Shown here piece by piece: positions 7,744 to 16,845 of a DNA stretch of 64,000 nucleotides (position 1 is its first letter; every line of letters begins with the position of its first letter). The stretch spans positions 26,428-90,427 of the forward strand of contig CAZRCG010000010.1 in NCBI GenBank assembly GCA_964598565.1, read 5' to 3'. The stretch comes from CAZRCG01 sp964598565. Its GTDB lineage: Bacteria > Bdellovibrionota > UBA2394. A program made the position numbers and the translations under genes. The notes under the pieces are model-generated. The model searched no databases. It had not been told where the DNA came from and was given only the letters and a program-made list of their open reading frames with translations.

Positions 7744-9003
7744 TTAGCGCTCTTGGTGTAGAACGCGTTTGGCGTAGCTGCTCTCGATCTCCTTTCGCAG
7801 GTTGCCGTCATGGTCATAGACCTGCCAGAGTTTCTCAATCGATTTTTTTAAATGGCTTGCGAGTGGATTTTTGAGCACGTCCAGACGGTAGAGTCGTTCA
7901 GTAACGTAGAGAGATGTGAGAAGGTCAGCGACCAGCTCTGTATCTTGTAGGCCATGTTTGGCATTGTGGAGGGCCAGTTGAATGTCAATTACGAAGTTAC
8001 TGAGAAAGGGAATATCATCGCGAGCATCTAATTCTTGCCAATTGATGACGCCATTTTTTTTCTCGAAAAGATTGTAGAGAGAGGCAATCTCGGCAGGTTT
8101 TAAGCGGCCTCCTTGGCCTTTCGAAAAACTGGTTCGGTCTACTTCAGCTAAAAACCAGCTCACCTCTTTCTTTAGAAGACCCGAAAAGGCCTGGCTAAAA
8201 GTTCCCACAAAAAATCCGATGATTGCGGTATGGCCTAGATATTTTAAACTGCGAAGGGCTATCCCAGGCCATCGCCTTTTCACTCTATGAAAGCGGCCTC
8301 GGCGAGCGGAGCTTTCGGTAGGGTGCCAATTTTGATCGACGATCTCAACTACATCATCAATGCGAACTTCGGCATAGCCATTTGCTATCCTTTCCTTCAG
8401 CAGAGCGGATTTCTCGTCAGCCGAGGCGTTTGGCCGACTTCGATCGATTTGCTTGGTTAGGCGTCGAATGAATCGTTCGTGTCTTCCAAACGCTGGTCCA
8501 AAACTGGAGGGAAGATAGTACTGATTTTCAGGGTCGGCCTCAGATCCTTCGGCGGAGCTCGGGTCTAAGCCCATTATTGATTCAGCAAAGCCAATTTCAA
8601 CTCGCTCTAGAGCGGCGTCTCGTTCTTCAGCCGTCATCTTGCCTATGCGATAGATGAGATGAATATAGCGGACCACTCGCTGGTGCGCTTTTCGCACATC
8701 CGCGACTGAGGGCTTAGGAAACACGGGAAGGATAGGACCTCCATCCTTCATCTTGGGTTCCACTTTAGGTGGCAAAAGATGGGGGGCATAGAGGGGCTGA
8801 TCACCCGCTTCGGGGAGCGGATTTTTTCGCGATAGAGGAGAAATGATAAAATCTGCCGTACCAGAAGCCATCGATCGAATCACTGAGGAGAGTCGACTCA
8901 GCGCGCCACGGCATGGGGTGGGACCTTGATGAGCTTGGAGAGATTGAGACAGAATGAACGAAAACCCAAAAATCAAGAAAGTGGACGTAAGGCGTAATTT
9001 CAA
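7744..9003 (-). CDS. exported protein of unknown function
   Basis: A 419-residue protein with a Sec signal peptide (MKLRLTSTFLIFGFSFILSQ, cleavage near LQA-H). After that it is largely polar. A hydrophobic stretch near residues 255-275 (HTAIIGFFVGTFSQAFSGLL) might be a membrane segment or a buried helix. The rest is rich in charged helices (EERDAALERVEIGF, KKSIEKLWQVYDHDGNLRKE). No catalytic motif or repeat is apparent and I do not recognise the family. The start is TTG at 9003; GGAGG lies 13 bases upstream, longer than ideal, so the exact start is uncertain. It sits between the pilin-like gene and the protease operon, within a run of exported proteins. Confidence 0.65.
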   Translation of the reverse strand: MKLRLTSTFLIFGFSFILSQSLQAHQGPTPCRGALSRLSSVIRSMASGTADFIISPLSRKNPLPEAGDQPLYAPHLLPPKVEPKMKDGGPILPVFPKPSVADVRKAHQRVVRYIHLIYRIGKMTAEERDAALERVEIGFAESIMGLDPSSAEGSEADPENQYYLPSSFGPAFGRHERFIRRLTKQIDRSRPNASADEKSALLKERIANGYAEVRIDDVVEIVDQNWHPTESSARRGRFHRVKRRWPGIALRSLKYLGHTAIIGFFVGTFSQAFSGLLKKEVSWFLAEVDRTSFSKGQGGRLKPAEIASLYNLFEKKNGVINWQELDARDDIPFLSNFVIDIQLALHNAKHGLQDTELVADLLTSLYVTERLYRLDVLKNPLASHLKKSIEKLWQVYDHDGNLRKEIESSYAKRVLHQER

Positions 9004-9176
9004 TTCTTTTACTATTCCTCCAAAACGAATTCGATCATTATCAAAAATTAGTTTCGATACCTAGCGAAAGTTCGTCCCAAGCTCACTTATTATTTTGATG
9101 AATCTTTGCTCGACAGCAGAAACACCTTGCGCTCGCTTTCAACGCGCTGCAATACTTGGTGTTGTAAGGGGGGAAA

Positions 9177-10046
9177 ATGGGGATGAAATTATCTCATATT
9201 AGTAATTGTATCGTGGAGCACGCTCGAGGGGGCGTCTCAAAAAAGAGCATAAAAAATAGCGTGCTAGCAGGCACGGTTTGCTTTTTGGGTCTTGGTTTGG
9301 CTTCAATAGTTGAAGCGGCGCCTGGGCAAAATCGCATACTGAGCCGTCTAGAAGCCAACGAGGTTCTGACTACCAAGACGGGGTCGGCCTTCGTAGTTCA
9401 GGGACTTGCAAATAAGGAATTTGAAAAGGTGGCAGTCGCTTTGTCGGATTTGACAAAGTTGCCTTCCGTCTTTCAACAAATTGCGTTTGCGCGTCCTTAT
9501 AAGAATAAAGATGGACGTCAGTTTCTCTATTTAAAGACACGAGGCTTGATGGATGGCATGGGTCTCTTGATGGAGGTTCGTTCGGCAGAAGCAACAGCCT
9601 TTGTAAACGCGCGAGAGCTTATGGTCAGTGGAGAGATCTATAAAAAGCGAGATATTGGTAAAGATGCCGATTTAGCGAGTGACGAAAGCCAGTTGCAACT
9701 CAAACGAGAAATGGATGAGGCTTCTAAAGCGGGTGAAGGCATGAGAGATATCGGTATTCTTCGAGGGATTACTCTTGAAGGGCCATTGAATCCTGTCATG
9801 CAACTTCCAAACGTGCGCTTTACAATCAACTTAGGAGTGGCGCCGTATACGTATATTCCGCCAGCGACCTCTGGGGCTTCGTCACAACGAAAAACCTATA
9901 TGGTTGTCAAAGTAGCGGTCGGCAACCAGGTGGCTTCTGAGTTCATTGGGGACTATCGAGGTTTTGGTGAACAACGCCTTACCGTGGCCTCGATGCTAGG
10001 TCAAAAAGTGCTCGAGTCACTTCGAGAGCGTCTGGAAAAGCTCTAA
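9177..10046 (+). CDS. exported protein of unknown function, first gene of the S8 protease operon
   Basis: A 289-residue protein with an unusually long basic N-region and a signal peptide core at residues 29-45 (VLAGTVCFLGLGLASIV), with cleavage expected after VEA47. The start ATG 9177 directly follows the purine run AAGGGGGGAAA; an ATG two codons later is an alternative. The mature part contains beta-rich segments (NPVMQLPNVRFTINLGVAP, TYMVVKVAVGNQVASEF) and no recognisable enzyme motif. The S8 peptidase gene begins 33 bases downstream behind its own strong ribosome binding site, so an operon is likely. A role as substrate, chaperone or partner of the peptidases is conceivable but unproven. 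Confidence 0.65.
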   Translation: MGMKLSHISNCIVEHARGGVSKKSIKNSVLAGTVCFLGLGLASIVEAAPGQNRILSRLEANEVLTTKTGSAFVVQGLANKEFEKVAVALSDLTKLPSVFQQIAFARPYKNKDGRQFLYLKTRGLMDGMGLLMEVRSAEATAFVNARELMVSGEIYKKRDIGKDADLASDESQLQLKREMDEASKAGEGMRDIGILRGITLEGPLNPVMQLPNVRFTINLGVAPYTYIPPATSGASSQRKTYMVVKVAVGNQVASEFIGDYRGFGEQRLTVASMLGQKVLESLRERLEKL

Positions 10047-10079
10047 GTCACAAGTTTATTACAATTTAGGAGGGGAAAA

Positions 10080-11954
10080 ATGAAAACAAGGGCTTTAAGT
10101 CTCAGTGTTTTAGGACTGGCAGTGACCATGGCGGCTTGCTCCAGTAGTGATTATCATATGTCATCAGGAGGGCCTCAACTGCCTTCGGTAGATGAGATTG
10201 TAGAAACCAAGTTGAATGCAGCGATTCATCCCACAGAAAATTATTTTCTGGGGCAGGTGGTTGTGGAAACGACGACCGAAGATGAATTGGCGCCTGTTCT
10301 CAGTAATTTGGCGGTCCAAGGCATTAAAGCGTCGGCGTTAGACCTCGTTCCGAATCGTCCAATTTATCTCTTGAAGATCGAGTCGACTCAAAGTGTTCCA
10401 GAGGTTGTGAAGGCGTTGCGAGCAGATACTCGGCGGGTTGTTATGGCGGAAACTAACAATAAGATTAGTGCTTCGTCGATTCGTGCAAATGACCCTCTCG
10501 TATCCACTCAGTGGGCGCTTGATAATTACGGTCAAGAGGCGCCAGATGCTTTAGCCGGTAAAGTGGGAGCGGATATCTCTCTGGATACTGTGAATGCCGA
10601 AGGTAGTCACGATGTCGTAGTTGGAGTTATCGATACGGGTATTGATTATTTTCATGAAGATCTTGCGATCACGGAAGAGATCAACGGTGTTACTCGATTG
10701 GTCGCTGGTAGCAATATTTGGACGAATCCTGAAGAGATTCCAAATAATGGCATCAACGACGACAACAATGGGGATGCGCGCCATGGTGTCATGTATGTCG
10801 ACGATTACTATGGGTACAACTTCGTCAATAAAACGGGCGATCCCATGGATAATCATGGTCACGGAACTCATGTCGCCGGTGTTATTGGGGCTCTGCGAAA
10901 TAATTTCAAAGGCATTGTAGGAATCAACCAAAAGGTTTCTTTGATGGGTCTGAAATTTCTTTCAGCCGAAGGTGGTGGAAGTGATTGGGATGCTGTTTTG
11001 GCCATTTACTATGCCATCGATATGAAGAAACGATTTCCTAACAAGAAATTCATTTTGTCTAATTCATGGGGTTCGTCAGGACGAGATTCGATCGACGGAG
11101 ATCGAACCGATAAATTATTGAGAGCCTTTCGTGAAGCGTCTAAAAACGATATTCTGTCGGTGGCGGCCGCCGGAAACGAAGCGCTTTCGAATCGTTTCTT
11201 TGCATCGTATCCATCGAATTATGCGAAGCGTTTGAAGAGCTTTATTTCAGTCGCGGCTTCGAACAATCTCGACCAGCTTGCCGATTTTTCGTCGTATGGT
11301 TTTGGAATGGTTCAAATCGCGGCGCCCGGTGTTTTGATTCAGAGTACGGTACCCGCCGCACTTTATGAGACACCTTATGCAGCTTGGAGTGGTACCTCTA
11401 TGGCGACTCCTCAAGTATCTGGGGCTGCAGCCTTAGTTTGGGGTGAGAATCCTGAGCTGACTGCTGCCGAAGTCCAAGACAGGCTTTTAATTACCGTCGA
11501 TGTTCTTCCTCAATTGCACGGTGTTGTGTCTACGGGGGGCCGTCTCAATGTGAAACGTGCTCTTGAGAACGATATCAATATGAGTATTTTGCCTGTTCTT
11601 CAAGATGTACCATACGTGACGGAACCGCCTAGACCATCGTCGGATGCTTCTTACGACTTGCTAACTTCTGTCGCTTATTCGGGGGCTCAACAGCTTTCGG
11701 TATGCTTCTCAAAAATTAATTTGGCTCCGGATTTTGATTGGATTGAAATCTTAGACGAGAATTATCGAGTCAAAGATGTCATTTCAGGAGTTTTCTCCAA
11801 CCAAATCTTGGGAGATGACGACGAAGATATAACCGTCGATCTTTGTTCGGCGCCTGTTCTCGGCGAGAAATTGATCATTCGTCTTTACGCCTCAAGCAGT
11901 CCTACCGACATCAAAGGCTATGTGACGACCTCTCTCAAGGTATTGGCGAAATGA
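10080..11954 (+). CDS. S8 subtilisin-like serine protease, lipoprotein
   Basis: A 624-residue subtilase. The N-terminus is a lipoprotein signal with the lipobox TMAAC (C20), so the enzyme is probably membrane-anchored facing the periplasm or outside. Residues about 50-130 resemble an I9-type propeptide that folds and inhibits the catalytic domain. The triad is complete: D185 in VVGVIDTGIDYFHEDL, H261 in NHGHGTHVAGVIGA and S440 in WSGTSMATPQVSGAAA, with oxyanion N366 in VAAAGNE. An Asn/Asp-rich stretch (PNNGINDDNNGDARHG) probably binds calcium. The last 120 residues form a separate beta-rich domain. AGGAGG lies six bases before the ATG. It is followed after 23 bases by a shorter, degenerate paralogue. 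Confidence 0.93.
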   Translation: MKTRALSLSVLGLAVTMAACSSSDYHMSSGGPQLPSVDEIVETKLNAAIHPTENYFLGQVVVETTTEDELAPVLSNLAVQGIKASALDLVPNRPIYLLKIESTQSVPEVVKALRADTRRVVMAETNNKISASSIRANDPLVSTQWALDNYGQEAPDALAGKVGADISLDTVNAEGSHDVVVGVIDTGIDYFHEDLAITEEINGVTRLVAGSNIWTNPEEIPNNGINDDNNGDARHGVMYVDDYYGYNFVNKTGDPMDNHGHGTHVAGVIGALRNNFKGIVGINQKVSLMGLKFLSAEGGGSDWDAVLAIYYAIDMKKRFPNKKFILSNSWGSSGRDSIDGDRTDKLLRAFREASKNDILSVAAAGNEALSNRFFASYPSNYAKRLKSFISVAASNNLDQLADFSSYGFGMVQIAAPGVLIQSTVPAALYETPYAAWSGTSMATPQVSGAAALVWGENPELTAAEVQDRLLITVDVLPQLHGVVSTGGRLNVKRALENDINMSILPVLQDVPYVTEPPRPSSDASYDLLTSVAYSGAQQLSVCFSKINLAPDFDWIEILDENYRVKDVISGVFSNQILGDDDEDITVDLCSAPVLGEKLIIRLYASSSPTDIKGYVTTSLKVLAK

Positions 11955-11977
11955 GAGCTCAAGAAAGGAATTTGACC

Positions 11978-13060
11978 ATGAATAAAACAAGATATGGATT
12001 AACTTTAGGTATTGTAGTTTTGGCGCTGTCGGCTTGCCGACCCGCTCAGAAAGATCCGCCTATGAATTGGAATCAGAATCGACTCGATGTAAGTGTGAGC
12101 GATCGAGAGATTTCTCCTGAGAATCCTTTGGCCGTTATTGGGGCGCCGGAGCTTTGGAAAAAAACAACAGGTAAGTATGCCGACAATCGTCGCATTCGCA
12201 TTGGCATGGTCGGCACGGGCATTGACTATACGAACCCTGATTTGAGAGAAGCCCTAGCTTTCAATTTAGGGGAAATGTCTGATTCGGCACGCACCAATGG
12301 TGTCGATGATGACGGAAATGGCTATGCCGACGATGTTTTTGGCTACGATTTCTACTCGGGAGATGGTTTGCCTTACGATTGGAATGGCCATGACACCTAC
12401 ACCGCAGGTCTCATCGCTGCTTCAGGTCGAAAGAACGCCAATGTGTTTGGAGTGGCTCCCAATGCGGAGTTGGTCGTCGCTCGATATTTGGGTCCTGATG
12501 GTCGCAAAACAAGAACGACGGGGCTCGATGCTGCCGAGGCACTTTATTACGTGGTTCAAAGTGGCGCCAAAGTCGTTTACTTCAACTGGCCTCAGGGTGG
12601 ATTTGATTCGTTATCGACGCCCTTGATTGTTGAAGCCATAAGAGATGGTGGTAAGGCGAATATTCTTTTCGTCGTGCCGGCAGGAAATTCAGGCAATCAA
12701 GTGAAGCCTGCATTTCTTACAGCCATCGGCGAACTTAAGAATGTCATCATCGTCGCCGGTCTAGATTTGAATGGACGCATCAAAGCCACATCGAATTCGG
12801 GGCGTTTTCTTGCAGAACTCGCCGCACCTTCGATGGGCTCAGTATCGTTTTTGCCAGGATCTCTGGAGTCGCGTGATCTAGAGACCACTTCAGTGGCGGC
12901 TGCTTATGTTACAGGAGCGGCAGCCTTGCTTGCCACGTTGCCTGGCTTTGGAAGTGTTGAGAAAATTCGAGAGCATCTCTTGAAGGCAGCGGCTTCTAAC
13001 AGAAGCCCTGAGCCACTCGATGTATTGTCGGGAGGTTCGCTGTATTTAGGTTCGCTCTAA
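11978..13060 (+). CDS. S8 subtilisin-like lipoprotein, probably catalytically degenerate
   Basis: A 360-residue paralogue of the preceding protease. The ATG at 11978 was chosen because AAGAAAGGAA precedes it and a lipoprotein signal follows (MNKTRYGLTL..., lipobox LSAC, C20). Aligning the triad regions shows G79 where the catalytic Asp should be (GMVGTGID instead of GVIDTGID). H138 (GHDTYTAG) and S305 (TTSVAAAY) remain, as does oxyanion N237 (VPAGNSG), but the residues around them deviate from HGTHVAG and GTSMATP. It also lacks the propeptide and the C-terminal domain. It is most simply a pseudoprotease, perhaps a regulator or binding partner of the active enzyme; residual activity is not excluded. 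A strong terminator follows. Confidence 0.88.
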   Translation: MNKTRYGLTLGIVVLALSACRPAQKDPPMNWNQNRLDVSVSDREISPENPLAVIGAPELWKKTTGKYADNRRIRIGMVGTGIDYTNPDLREALAFNLGEMSDSARTNGVDDDGNGYADDVFGYDFYSGDGLPYDWNGHDTYTAGLIAASGRKNANVFGVAPNAELVVARYLGPDGRKTRTTGLDAAEALYYVVQSGAKVVYFNWPQGGFDSLSTPLIVEAIRDGGKANILFVVPAGNSGNQVKPAFLTAIGELKNVIIVAGLDLNGRIKATSNSGRFLAELAAPSMGSVSFLPGSLESRDLETTSVAAAYVTGAAALLATLPGFGSVEKIREHLLKAAASNRSPEPLDVLSGGSLYLGSL

Positions 13061-13091
13061 GACGGGTTTAAATATCTTTTTATGAGATAAT

Positions 13092-13125
13092 AAATGCGGG
13101 GTTCTTGACAGCCCCGCATTTTTTT
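13092..13125 (+). terminator. rho-independent terminator of the S8 protease operon
   Basis: A perfect 10-base-pair stem AAATGCGGGG (13092-13101) and CCCCGCATTT (13112-13121) with a ten-base loop is followed by an uninterrupted T run to 13125. It lies 32 bases after the stop of the degenerate protease gene. Confidence 0.9.
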
Positions 13126-13217
13126 CTACACGCTACTTCCACGACAAAATACCTTCGTCAACACGATAGCATGCTTGTCGCCTTACCATTGTTGATTTGA
13201 GTTACAATAGGGGTGAG

Positions 13218-14006
13218 ATGGCGGGTAATCGCATAATGACGGGCAGAGTTTCAATACTGAGCTCAATATCCATTTTCTTGAGGAATCGGCATACTCGAGC
13301 GATTACTTTAGTAGAGTCAATGGTAGCTCTTGTGGTTGTATCGATTTTGTCGTCGGTGGCTTTTGTCGGTTACGAGTACGCGCTCATACGTGCAAGAACA
13401 GCCGAAGTTGCCGTGATGGTGGATTCCATTAAAAATGCTGAGATCGAGTTTTTCCTGAAACCGCGCATAACGCCTGGAGGATCGCTATATCGACCCTGTT
13501 TTCTCTTTGCGGGGCTCACTCCTGAAGTCGTTACGAATCAGAAGAGGCCATGGATAGACTCTCAGGGTGGCTTTCGGCGGCTTGGTGTCTCTTCTGCGAA
13601 CGATGTCTACTTTTCGTATGGCGTAACAGCGATTTCAGATTCGGCTGTTTTGCCAGGATACTGTTTAACAGATGCTGAGGGTTCTCCACACTACGGTTCT
13701 ATGATTGATGGCAATCCTCTTTTATTTCCCATCACGGCGGCGAACATCGTGGCTCTAGGTGATTTAGATGGCGACGGACTTCCATCGGCCGTGGCGAGCA
13801 CCCTTTCTAGCCATATCTATGCGGCAGTAGGGCCGTTGCCAAGCCAGGGCTGCGGAGGCGCTCTCTATGACGGAGCCAGCACGTATCTTGCTGCGACTGT
13901 GGGAATTTCTAACCCCGAATGCCAAGACGTCATCTCGAGCTTTCGCGTGGGTCTTCTACTGTTAGACTCAGATACACCAGGTGCCACTGCGCTGATGGTC
14001 GAGTAA
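13218..14006 (+). CDS. type IV pilin-like protein, large form
   Basis: A 262-residue pilin-like protein. The ATG at 13218 is preferred because AGGGG lies four bases upstream; an in-frame TTG at 13197 would add seven residues. The prepilin site is unusual: RA28-ITLVESMVALVVV, with Ala at -1, Ile at +1 and Glu33 as the +5 residue, within a long 28-residue leader. The mature part shares several blocks with the pilin at 6989-7657 (EIEFFLKPR, PCFLFAG, VYFSYG, LGDLDGDGL), including the calcium-type DxDGD motif, so the two are paralogues. No pilus assembly genes (pilB, pilC, pilQ) are in the window, so function as minor pilin, pseudopilin or adhesin stays open. Confidence 0.72.
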   Translation: MAGNRIMTGRVSILSSISIFLRNRHTRAITLVESMVALVVVSILSSVAFVGYEYALIRARTAEVAVMVDSIKNAEIEFFLKPRITPGGSLYRPCFLFAGLTPEVVTNQKRPWIDSQGGFRRLGVSSANDVYFSYGVTAISDSAVLPGYCLTDAEGSPHYGSMIDGNPLLFPITAANIVALGDLDGDGLPSAVASTLSSHIYAAVGPLPSQGCGGALYDGASTYLAATVGISNPECQDVISSFRVGLLLLDSDTPGATALMVE

Positions 14007-14227
14007 TTGGAAGACGCATTCTCAATATAAGAACTTCGATTCATAATATGGCTCTATTACTCCGCCTTTAGTGCTTTGGCGACAGGGCCAATATGCTAAA
14101 TAGTCCATGATTCACAAAACACATGATTCTTAGTTCTCTCTTCGGTTAGTCTGTGAGTGAAGCGCTGGTCGTCGGTCGTTTTGTCTCGATGCGGCGAAGG
14201 GTCTTTTTTTGAGGGGGAGGATATTCT

Positions 14228-16138
14228 GTGGTGCAGGGTCGACGGGGTCGAATGGGTTTGCTCGCCTTGATGGCGTTTGCGGTGGAGTATGTTTTCATTT
14301 GGGGTGCATTATCTGGCAACCCCATCAGTCTACAAAATCCAGAGTCAGTGGGCGATCGCCACCTACGTTTGAAAGAGCAACGTCACCCGATTCATTGGCG
14401 ATGGCAGGGTCGCCCCTATGCGTGGTCTGCAGAAAGCTCTGCTATGGGGTTAAGAGAGAGTTGGGGCAAGCCATTTCTTAGCCTTTCTGCCTCGAATTCT
14501 ATGATCGATATCGATCGACAGCTCAGGGAATTTATGAGCGAGAATGCCTCCGTATTTAAAGGCTTTGGTGAGAACGAGGTGAGCCGTCTGCAGCTCTCGT
14601 TCGATCGCACACGTTTTAGCGGTTCTCTCAAAACGATCACCTATGAGCAGACCCTCATGACGTCAGAAGGGCGCTTAGCCCTAGATGGTTTCTATATTAC
14701 GTTTCGTTTTCGCCACGATCGTTTGATGAGCCTTTCATCGTCGTTGATTCCTCATTCTAGCGAGGTTCTGTTACCCTTGTTAGAGCCTGCCCTCGATGAG
14801 TCTGAAGCAATTCATATTGTTCTCGAAGACGCCCAGTTGCGGGACCATCAAGATTCTCTACAAGGAAGCGTCACGCAGAATCTGAAATGGGTGCTGAACG
14901 ATCAAAGCCGACCCGAGCTGATTTCTGTTTACCAGATCGCCATAGAGAGACCTCATTTTCCAGGTCACTTGCTGTTCGAAGTGAATGCATCGACAGGGCA
15001 TATCGAGGAGATTCGCTCCAATCTTCATTTTGGCGGACTCGCCATGGGTGACTATTATGAGCGAGGTCCGGGCCTCTTGGTTCGAGGGGCGCTTTCTGAA
15101 GCGACGGTGCGAAGCACAAACGGCGTGACGCTGACACAGAACGATGGCTTATTCGATTGGAATGGGGAGCCGGGCAGGTTGGAGCTTCAGGGACCACGCG
15201 CTCGTATTTTGGGATGGGATTCTCAGCCGGTCTCGATTGCAATTTCTCCGTCAGGAGAGACGCTCTTCGATTCGCAAAACCATCTCTCTGATGTAATGGC
15301 ATTCGTTCATATTGGGCGTGTGAACGAGTTTGTGCGACAGCGCTTCCGAGCTCTTCCCAGAAAAAGTCTAAGAGCGTCGGGAGGCATGGAAGATTTTCTG
15401 TCGGTGCCGCTTACCGTTCGCACTACCCATTCCAAGTCGTTACTCAAATCGTGTAATGCCTGGTATGACCCGACAGAGCGAAGCCTCAACTTTCTGGCAG
15501 GGCACAAAAAATGCCACCATAGCGCCTGGTTTTCCGATATCATTTATCATGAGTGGGGGCATGCGCTCGATGATGCTATGGGAGGTATCCATGATCGTGT
15601 TTTCTCTGAAGCGGTCGGAGATATTCTATCGATGTTGATGACGGGCGACTCTCGAATTGCACCCGGTTATTTGAAGGGCGAGCCATCCATTCGCGATCTA
15701 AAAAGTTTGAGGGTCTTTCCTAGAGATCGACATACGAATCCTCATATCGAAGGTTTAATATTGGGCGGCGCATGGTACGAATTTTTTATACGAATGGAAC
15801 AACGGTATGGACGTGAACTCGCTCGAGAAAAAGTCGCCGATCTATTTATCAAGCATCTACTTTCGGTGGAGGACTATCGCGAAAGTTACCGCGCTGCCCT
15901 TGTGCTCGATGATGACGATGCGAATCTTGAGAATTGCACGCCTCACTATTGTTATTTCAATCAAGCATTTTCTCGTCGAGGTTTAGCAGGCGCCGATGCG
16001 CGTTGCGGGCTCGTGGCGACTTCGACCCTGCCCACCGTGTCGACCCTGTCAAACTCTGTGTCGACTTCTGTCGGTGGTGCTTCGACGATGGAGTCGCCGG
16101 CGTGTGGCCCGACGACGATTCTTGATTCTCGATCTTGA
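14228..16138 (+). CDS. exported zinc metallopeptidase, fungalysin/thermolysin-like
   Basis: A 636-residue exported gluzincin. It starts at GTG 14228, seven bases after GGGGGAGG, with a signal peptide of about 29 residues (GLLALMAFAVEYVFIWGALS). Residues about 90-265 look like the FTP/PepSY-type propeptide of M4/M36 enzymes. The helix MAFVHIGRVNEFVRQ resembles the segment that precedes the M36 active site. The zinc site is H441-E442-W-G-H445, with E461 in FSEAVGDILSML as third ligand, the spacing expected for M4/M36. The tail is Ser/Thr-rich and then contains a short Pro-Cys stretch. It is the last gene of the exported protease/pilin island; sdhC begins 32 bases later. Substrates are unknown. 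Confidence 0.83.
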   Translation: MVQGRRGRMGLLALMAFAVEYVFIWGALSGNPISLQNPESVGDRHLRLKEQRHPIHWRWQGRPYAWSAESSAMGLRESWGKPFLSLSASNSMIDIDRQLREFMSENASVFKGFGENEVSRLQLSFDRTRFSGSLKTITYEQTLMTSEGRLALDGFYITFRFRHDRLMSLSSSLIPHSSEVLLPLLEPALDESEAIHIVLEDAQLRDHQDSLQGSVTQNLKWVLNDQSRPELISVYQIAIERPHFPGHLLFEVNASTGHIEEIRSNLHFGGLAMGDYYERGPGLLVRGALSEATVRSTNGVTLTQNDGLFDWNGEPGRLELQGPRARILGWDSQPVSIAISPSGETLFDSQNHLSDVMAFVHIGRVNEFVRQRFRALPRKSLRASGGMEDFLSVPLTVRTTHSKSLLKSCNAWYDPTERSLNFLAGHKKCHHSAWFSDIIYHEWGHALDDAMGGIHDRVFSEAVGDILSMLMTGDSRIAPGYLKGEPSIRDLKSLRVFPRDRHTNPHIEGLILGGAWYEFFIRMEQRYGRELAREKVADLFIKHLLSVEDYRESYRAALVLDDDDANLENCTPHYCYFNQAFSRRGLAGADARCGLVATSTLPTVSTLSNSVSTSVGGASTMESPACGPTTILDSRS

Positions 16139-16164
16139 TTGGGAGGACTAAAGCTCGATACCGT
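16135..16164 (+). promoter_or_regulatory. possible promoter of sdhCAB
   Basis: TTGATT (16135-16140), an 18-base spacer and TACCGT (16159-16164) end six bases before the GTG at 16171. The -35 overlaps the stop of the metallopeptidase gene. No Shine-Dalgarno is near GTG 16171, so a leaderless mRNA is suggested. Confidence 0.3.
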
Positions 16165-16170
16165 AGTTGA

Positions 16171-16845
16171 GTGGAAACAGTGAGTTTTTTGAGAAGTACC
16201 TTGGGTCGAAAGATGGTGATGGCCCTAACAGGCCTGGCTCTTAGTCTTTTTTTGTTTACGCATGTCGCGGGTAATCTATTGGTCCTGGTCGATACGGCGA
16301 AATTCAACGAGTATGCGTGGGCGCTGGAGAATTTGGGGCCCTTGCTTTGGGCAGCTGAAATCGGGCTCATCGCTCTTGTCGTGGGGCATCTTGTGATGGC
16401 CGTTCAAGTGACGCGACGAAATCGAAGCGCTCGCCCTGAAGTCTATTACAAGCGAGAATCGAGTGGTCGAAGTCGTCGCAGTCTAGGATCTTCGACGATG
16501 GCTCTGTCGGGGGTCTTAATTCTTGTTTTCATTGTTTATCATATCACTCACTTCAAATACGGCGAAACTGCGATGCTGGAACATCAAGGTAAGCCCATGC
16601 GAGATTTGGCGGGGCTTGTGGTGGCAGAATTTTCCGATATTAGTGAAGTGCTCATTTATACCGTAGCGCTGGTGGCGATCGGCCTGCATCTTCGCCATGG
16701 TTTTCGATCGCTCTTTGATACCTTAGGCGTGGCAAGCGCTCGCTTTGAACGCTGCTTTAAAGGCTTTTCAGAAATTTATGTCATAACTGTAGTGGCCGGC
16801 TTTATTGCGATTCCTTGGGCCATCTATTTAGGAGTAGGCCGATGA
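16171..16845 (+). CDS. sdhC: succinate dehydrogenase cytochrome b subunit (B-type)
   Basis: A 224-residue membrane anchor of complex II, of the single-polypeptide dihaem (b558) family found with B-type enzymes. It has five hydrophobic helices. The histidines expected to bind the two haems sit in FTHVAGNLL, VVGHLVMAV, VYHITHF and GLHLRHGF. It passes electrons from succinate oxidation to quinone in the inner membrane. GTG 16171 fits the promoter geometry; GTG 16180, giving MSFLRSTLGRK, is an alternative that matches the usual family start. The stop overlaps the sdhA ATG by four bases, so translation is coupled. Confidence 0.92.
   Translation: METVSFLRSTLGRKMVMALTGLALSLFLFTHVAGNLLVLVDTAKFNEYAWALENLGPLLWAAEIGLIALVVGHLVMAVQVTRRNRSARPEVYYKRESSGRSRRSLGSSTMALSGVLILVFIVYHITHFKYGETAMLEHQGKPMRDLAGLVVAEFSDISEVLIYTVALVAIGLHLRHGFRSLFDTLGVASARFERCFKGFSEIYVITVVAGFIAIPWAIYLGVGR

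Noticed and set aside
14007..14227. Possible promoter or RNA element upstream of the metallopeptidase gene
   Set aside because: No -35/-10 pair with acceptable spacing and no stable fold recognised by eye.
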